Below the pieces are notes generated by a model. The model searched no databases and had not been told where the DNA came from. It worked only from the letters and a program-made list of their open reading frames with translations. DNA of 8,069 nt from NCBI GenBank assembly GCA_937925455.1, contig CALEWF010000222.1:1-8069 (forward strand), read 5' to 3'. The stretch is from an uncultured Flavobacteriales bacterium. GTDB lineage: Bacteria; Bacteroidota; Bacteroidia; CAIKAF01. The position numbers were made by a program, and so were the translations under genes. Positions 5,719-8,069 of the stretch are shown in pieces (position 1 is the first letter of the stretch; each line of letters starts with the position of its first letter).

Positions 5719-6237
5719 TTACAGTGGTTTATCATTTACCAGTTCCAAATTGAATCTTTTTGCGAATGCTTCCTGCGCAGCAATTAATGCATTATTTAAT
5801 TCTTTTTCTTTGGCATCAAATGCGTTGGCTATTATTTCTATTCGTATTTCATCAGCTTCTGTCATCAATGTATCTTTGGCAAAAAGCTCCATCATTTCTT
5901 TCAAATCCGTTTCGCATTGAGTTTTATAAAAAATAAAAAGCTCTTTACTCTTATCGCGGAACTCAGTATTTTTTTTGTAATCAGCGAGCTTTTCCATTCT
6001 TTCAACAGCCATTTTTGATCGTTCGTAAAGCTTGTCAAATGATTTTTGAAGTTCTTCCATACTAGCGGTTTCCATATTGTGAATGAATTCATCAAATGCA
6101 GCAAACACTTCTACTTGTTCTTTGATGATATAATCATTATAATCTTCTGGTTTTTCAAAATAAGTAAGATTAGGATCTTTTTTAGTACCGCAGGAAATAA
6201 GAATCAATGTAATGATTGATAAAAACAGTTTTTTCAT
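5719..6237 (-). CDS. Helical lipoprotein of unknown function
   Basis: This 172-residue protein begins MKKLFLSIITLILISC: a basic n-region, a hydrophobic core and lipobox LISC with Cys16. The mature part is almost entirely charged amphipathic helix (many E, K and D residues, with segments such as EELQKSFDKLYERSKMAVERMEKL), so a helical bundle or coiled coil is likely. The DPNLTYFEKPEDYNDYIIKEQ start of the mature region faintly recalls the LIC11966-type surface lipoproteins, but that comparison is from memory and weak. The start ATG (6237-6235) is placed by the signal peptide. A good promoter lies just upstream. The gene is transcribed toward the paa operon and away from hisS, with no partner visible. 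Function is unknown. Confidence 0.85.
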   Translation of the reverse strand: MKKLFLSIITLILISCGTKKDPNLTYFEKPEDYNDYIIKEQVEVFAAFDEFIHNMETASMEELQKSFDKLYERSKMAVERMEKLADYKKNTEFRDKSKELFIFYKTQCETDLKEMMELFAKDTLMTEADEIRIEIIANAFDAKEKELNNALIAAQEAFAKRFNLELVNDKPL

Positions 6238-6256
6238 AATTATGGATGTTTAATTA

Positions 6257-6290
6257 CAAATTTACAATAAACTAACTTTTTTATCTGCAA
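6257..6290 (-). promoter_or_regulatory. Bacteroidota-type promoter of the helical lipoprotein gene
   Basis: On the minus strand, TAAATTTG (6264-6257) matches the -7 consensus TAnnTTTG exactly. A TTG -33 core lies at 6290-6288, 23 bases further upstream. The -7 box ends about 19 bases before the ATG at 6237, giving a leader of roughly 15 bases. The match to the sigma-ABfr pattern is good, but no transcript start is known. Confidence 0.55.
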
Positions 6291-6305
6291 CCTCCAATTT
6301 CTTTA

Positions 6306-6322
6306 GATTATTTCGAATAATC
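6306..6322. promoter_or_regulatory. Short perfect palindrome upstream of lipoprotein promoter
   Basis: gattatt (6306-6312) and aataatc (6316-6322) are perfect inverted repeats around tcg. It lies 16 bases upstream of the lipoprotein -33 core, a position where an activator could bind. It may equally be a chance AT-rich palindrome. Confidence 0.25.
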
Positions 6323-6345
6323 AGACTGCTTACGGATTGTTCATT

Positions 6346-6416
6346 ATATGACCACAGGGCTCATGCATGCATCGCATCCAAGTAGCAGTGTCCTTGTATC
6401 TGCGTTCCTGCTACTT
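6346..6416 (+). repeat. GC-rich palindromic repeat, diverged copy 3
   Basis: The segment from ccacagggct to cctgctactt aligns with the core of the other two copies but has lost most of its GC-rich arms. The inner stem remains as aagtagcag (6380-6388) / ctgctactt (6408-6416), nine perfect pairs. The loop is again exactly 19 bases (6389-6407) and starts tgtccttgt, against tgtcttcgt in copies 1 and 2. The stem pair that is G-C in copies 1 and 2 (gtagcgg/ccgctac) is A-T here (gtagcag/ctgctac), a compensatory change. The outer arms no longer pair. Confidence 0.6.
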
Positions 6417-6501
6417 AATTCACTACGGCATTTAACCTTTCGTGCTTTTTAATCTCATCTTCTGCAATCCGCCCTTTGAGGGTAGTTGATTTAAAGATGA
6501 A

Positions 6502-6547
6502 TCAATTTGAAGATGTATTAATTGCATTGTATTCACAATTCGTAATT
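6502..6547 (+). repeat. AT-rich dispersed repeat module, copy 2
   Basis: It matches 484-529 at 41 of 46 positions in the same orientation. It follows the decayed GC-rich element just as copy 1 follows the intact one. It lacks the 14-base tandem expansion seen at 521-548. Confidence 0.8.
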
Positions 6548-6554
6548 TAAAATC

Positions 6555-6601
6555 GGGGCAGCGGGTGAATACCACCTACGAGGCAGAGAAACACACGGTC
6601 G
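6555..6601 (+). repeat. Third dispersed repeat module, copy 2
   Basis: It is the partner of 683-730, with an identical 16-base first block and a 17-of-20 second block. Here it lies 7 bases after the AT-rich module, whereas at the first locus about 150 bases containing the attgc/gcaat hairpin separate them. The hairpin segment is therefore either inserted there or deleted here. Confidence 0.75.
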
Positions 6602-6714
6602 CCCCACCGAATAACAAAATGATTAGTAAAAACATGTATCATTCATTTTCAATTATGTATTTATAGCTGATGGAGATGTTGAATTTTTGAGGTATAAATA
6701 AGTTCAAATATTTC

Positions 6715-6722
6715 TACCTTCG
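6715..6722 (+). promoter_or_regulatory. Putative -7 box of hisS
   Basis: TACCTTCG matches the Bacteroidota TAnnTTTG consensus with one change and sits 18 bases before the ATG at 6741. A TTTG at 6686-6689 is a possible -33 element, 25 bases upstream, which is slightly long. The leader would be short, with no Shine-Dalgarno motif. Confidence 0.4.
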
Positions 6723-6740
6723 GGCTGAAATTTACTGAAT

Positions 6741-8069
6741 ATGAGTCATCAAAAACCATCGGCACCCAAAGGTATGCGAGATTTTGGCCCCGAAGAAATG
6801 GCACGTCGTAACTACATATTTTCAACCATTCGTCGGGTGTATGAAAAGTTTGGTTTTTCGCCCATTGAAACTCCGGCCATGGAAAAGCTGGAAACCCTCA
6901 CCGGAAAATATGGAGAAGAAGGTGACCGGTTAATATTTAAAGTACTAAATTCCGGAGATTATTTGAAAGAGCCGAAAGAGGCAGGTATAGATCTACATCA
7001 AACAGATTCAAAAAAATTACTTCGACACATCAGCGAAAAAGCTTTGCGATATGACCTTACAGTGCCGTTTGCAAGGTATGTAGTGCAATATCACCACCAG
7101 CTACCTATTCCATTCAAGCGTTATCAAATACAACCAGTATGGCGGGCTGATAATCCACAAAAGGGAAGATACCGCGAATTTTATCAGTGCGATGCTGATG
7201 TAGTAGGCAGCGCTTCGTTAATCAATGAAGTAGAGCTTACATTAATTTTACATGAAGTATTGACAACTTTAAAGATTCAAGGATTTAAGATTTATATCAA
7301 CAATCGAAAAATTTTGGCAGGTATTGCCGAAGTGGCTGGTATAAGCGAGCAATTAGTTGCATTTACCGTTGCATTAGATAAGCTAGATAAGATTGGGAAA
7401 GAAAAAGTGTTGGAAGAAATGCAACGCAGCAGATTTAAAGAAGATTCGTTGCATAAAATATCGCAGGTGATTGATGCCGCCGAATCAAAGAAAAATATTC
7501 TTTCGTTTTTACAAGAGTTTCTATCATCTAGCGAAAACGGAAAAAAAGGGATGGATGAAGTAAACTATGTAATTCAAACAGCCCGTGATTTAGGAGTTTC
7601 AGAAGATGCATTGGAATTAGACATCACCTTAGCTCGAGGTTTAGATTATTATACGGGTTGTATTTTTGAAGTAAAAGTACCGGGCTCCGGTTTTGGAAGT
7701 ATTGCCGGCGGCGGCCGCTACGACGACCTAACCGGTATTTTTGGAATGCCCGGATTACCCGGTGTAGGAATATCGTTTGGGGCTGACCGTATTTATGATT
7801 TACTGCTGGCTCAAAATTTATATCCATCGTTTGAAAGCACCCGGTATAAATATTTCTTTTTGAATTTTGGCCAAATGGAAAGTAAGGAAAGTTTACGTTT
7901 AATACAATTACTTCGAACTAAAAATATTCGTTGCGGTATTTATCCGGATGCTGTAAAAATTAAAAAGCAAATGGAGTATGCTGACAAATTAAAGGCGGAA
8001 TACGTTTGTACCATTGGTTCAAACGAGTTACAGGAACGCAAGCTGGGAATTAAAAACATGCAAACCGGA
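6741..8069 (+). CDS. hisS: Histidyl-tRNA synthetase, 3' end missing
   Basis: This class II aminoacyl-tRNA synthetase charges tRNA-His with histidine using ATP in the cytoplasm. The 443 residues present run off the window end; by family length perhaps 10-20 are missing. The start KPSAPKGMRDFGPEEM is typical. Motif 1 falls around IETPAMEKLETLTGKYGEEG. Motif 2 is PVWRADNPQKGRYREFYQ (133-149) with Arg135. The HisRS-specific histidine loop is LARGLDYYTG (297-306) with Arg299 and Tyr303/Tyr304, followed by the glycine-rich AGGGRYDDL. Motif 3 is GVGISFGADRIYDLL. The C-terminal anticodon-binding domain begins near YKYFFLNFG. The stretch between motifs 1 and 2 (LKEPKEAGIDLHQTD and on) is longer than in E. 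coli. I used the ATG at 6741 because family homology begins at once. It appears to be transcribed alone from its own promoter. Confidence 0.96.
   Translation, partial: MSHQKPSAPKGMRDFGPEEMARRNYIFSTIRRVYEKFGFSPIETPAMEKLETLTGKYGEEGDRLIFKVLNSGDYLKEPKEAGIDLHQTDSKKLLRHISEKALRYDLTVPFARYVVQYHHQLPIPFKRYQIQPVWRADNPQKGRYREFYQCDADVVGSASLINEVELTLILHEVLTTLKIQGFKIYINNRKILAGIAEVAGISEQLVAFTVALDKLDKIGKEKVLEEMQRSRFKEDSLHKISQVIDAAESKKNILSFLQEFLSSSENGKKGMDEVNYVIQTARDLGVSEDALELDITLARGLDYYTGCIFEVKVPGSGFGSIAGGGRYDDLTGIFGMPGLPGVGISFGADRIYDLLLAQNLYPSFESTRYKYFFLNFGQMESKESLRLIQLLRTKNIRCGIYPDAVKIKKQMEYADKLKAEYVCTIGSNELQERKLGIKNMQTG

Larger units (their letters stand above)
6238..6740. other. Divergent intergenic region between lipoprotein gene and hisS
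   Basis: The two flanking genes are divergently transcribed. The lipoprotein promoter lies at the left end and a hisS promoter candidate at the right end. Between them sit a short palindrome (6306-6322), a decayed GC-rich element (about 6346-6416) and second copies of the two other repeat modules (6502-6547 and 6555-6601). From about 6610 to 6710 the sequence is AT-rich without visible structure. No credible gene was found. Confidence 0.75.

Noticed and set aside
7624..7827. A 67-codon minus-strand frame within hisS.
   Set aside because: It is antisense to the conserved histidine loop and motif 3 of HisRS, with no sign of a separate gene.

Overview
The window looks like a chromosomal segment of a Bacteroidota bacterium, probably near the Chitinophagales/Sphingobacteriales. 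The reasons are AT-rich coding sequence, no Shine-Dalgarno motifs ahead of the starts, TAnnTTTG-type -7 promoter boxes, short MKKLF..SC lipoprotein signals, and protein sequences that read as Bacteroidota members of their families. The taxon is inference. No CRISPR array, tRNA, rRNA, transposase or phage gene was seen.

Layout from left to right. (1) Positions 1-279 hold the 3' end of a copper-type P1B ATPase (CopA-like). (2) Positions 280-874 carry no gene but several layers of repeats: a GC-rich palindromic element, an AT-rich module, a small GC-capped hairpin and a third repeat module. (3) On the minus strand, 956-1423 encodes a four-helix membrane protein. Its reading frame continues past a TAG into an acidic tail ending at a TGA at 875-877. 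(4) Positions 1585-5275 form a tightly packed four-gene operon: paaZ (ring opening of oxepin-CoA in phenylacetate catabolism), a small antibiotic-biosynthesis-monooxygenase-like (ABM) protein, a crotonase-family enoyl-CoA hydratase/isomerase, and a lipoprotein of unknown function. Junctions are an 8-base overlap, a 1-base gap and a 4-base GTGA overlap, so translational coupling is likely. (5) Positions 5276-5718 hold a second copy of the GC-rich element followed by a separate multi-helix palindromic structure. (6) On the minus strand, 5719-6237 encodes a helical lipoprotein with a recognisable promoter. (7) Positions 6238-6740 form a divergent intergenic region with a decayed third copy of the GC-rich element and second copies of the other two modules. 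(8) Positions 6741-8069 hold hisS (histidyl-tRNA synthetase), cut by the window end.

The metabolic core is the paa cluster. PaaZ hydrolyses oxepin-CoA and oxidises the resulting aldehyde. The crotonase next door probably serves the isomerisation or beta-oxidation part of the same route. The ABM-like protein and the lipoprotein are coupled to them but have no assigned role. The most unusual signal is the dispersed GC-rich element. It has a long stem with a 19-base loop in all three copies, and a paired base change in the stem of the diverged copy indicates that the fold, not just the sequence, has been kept.
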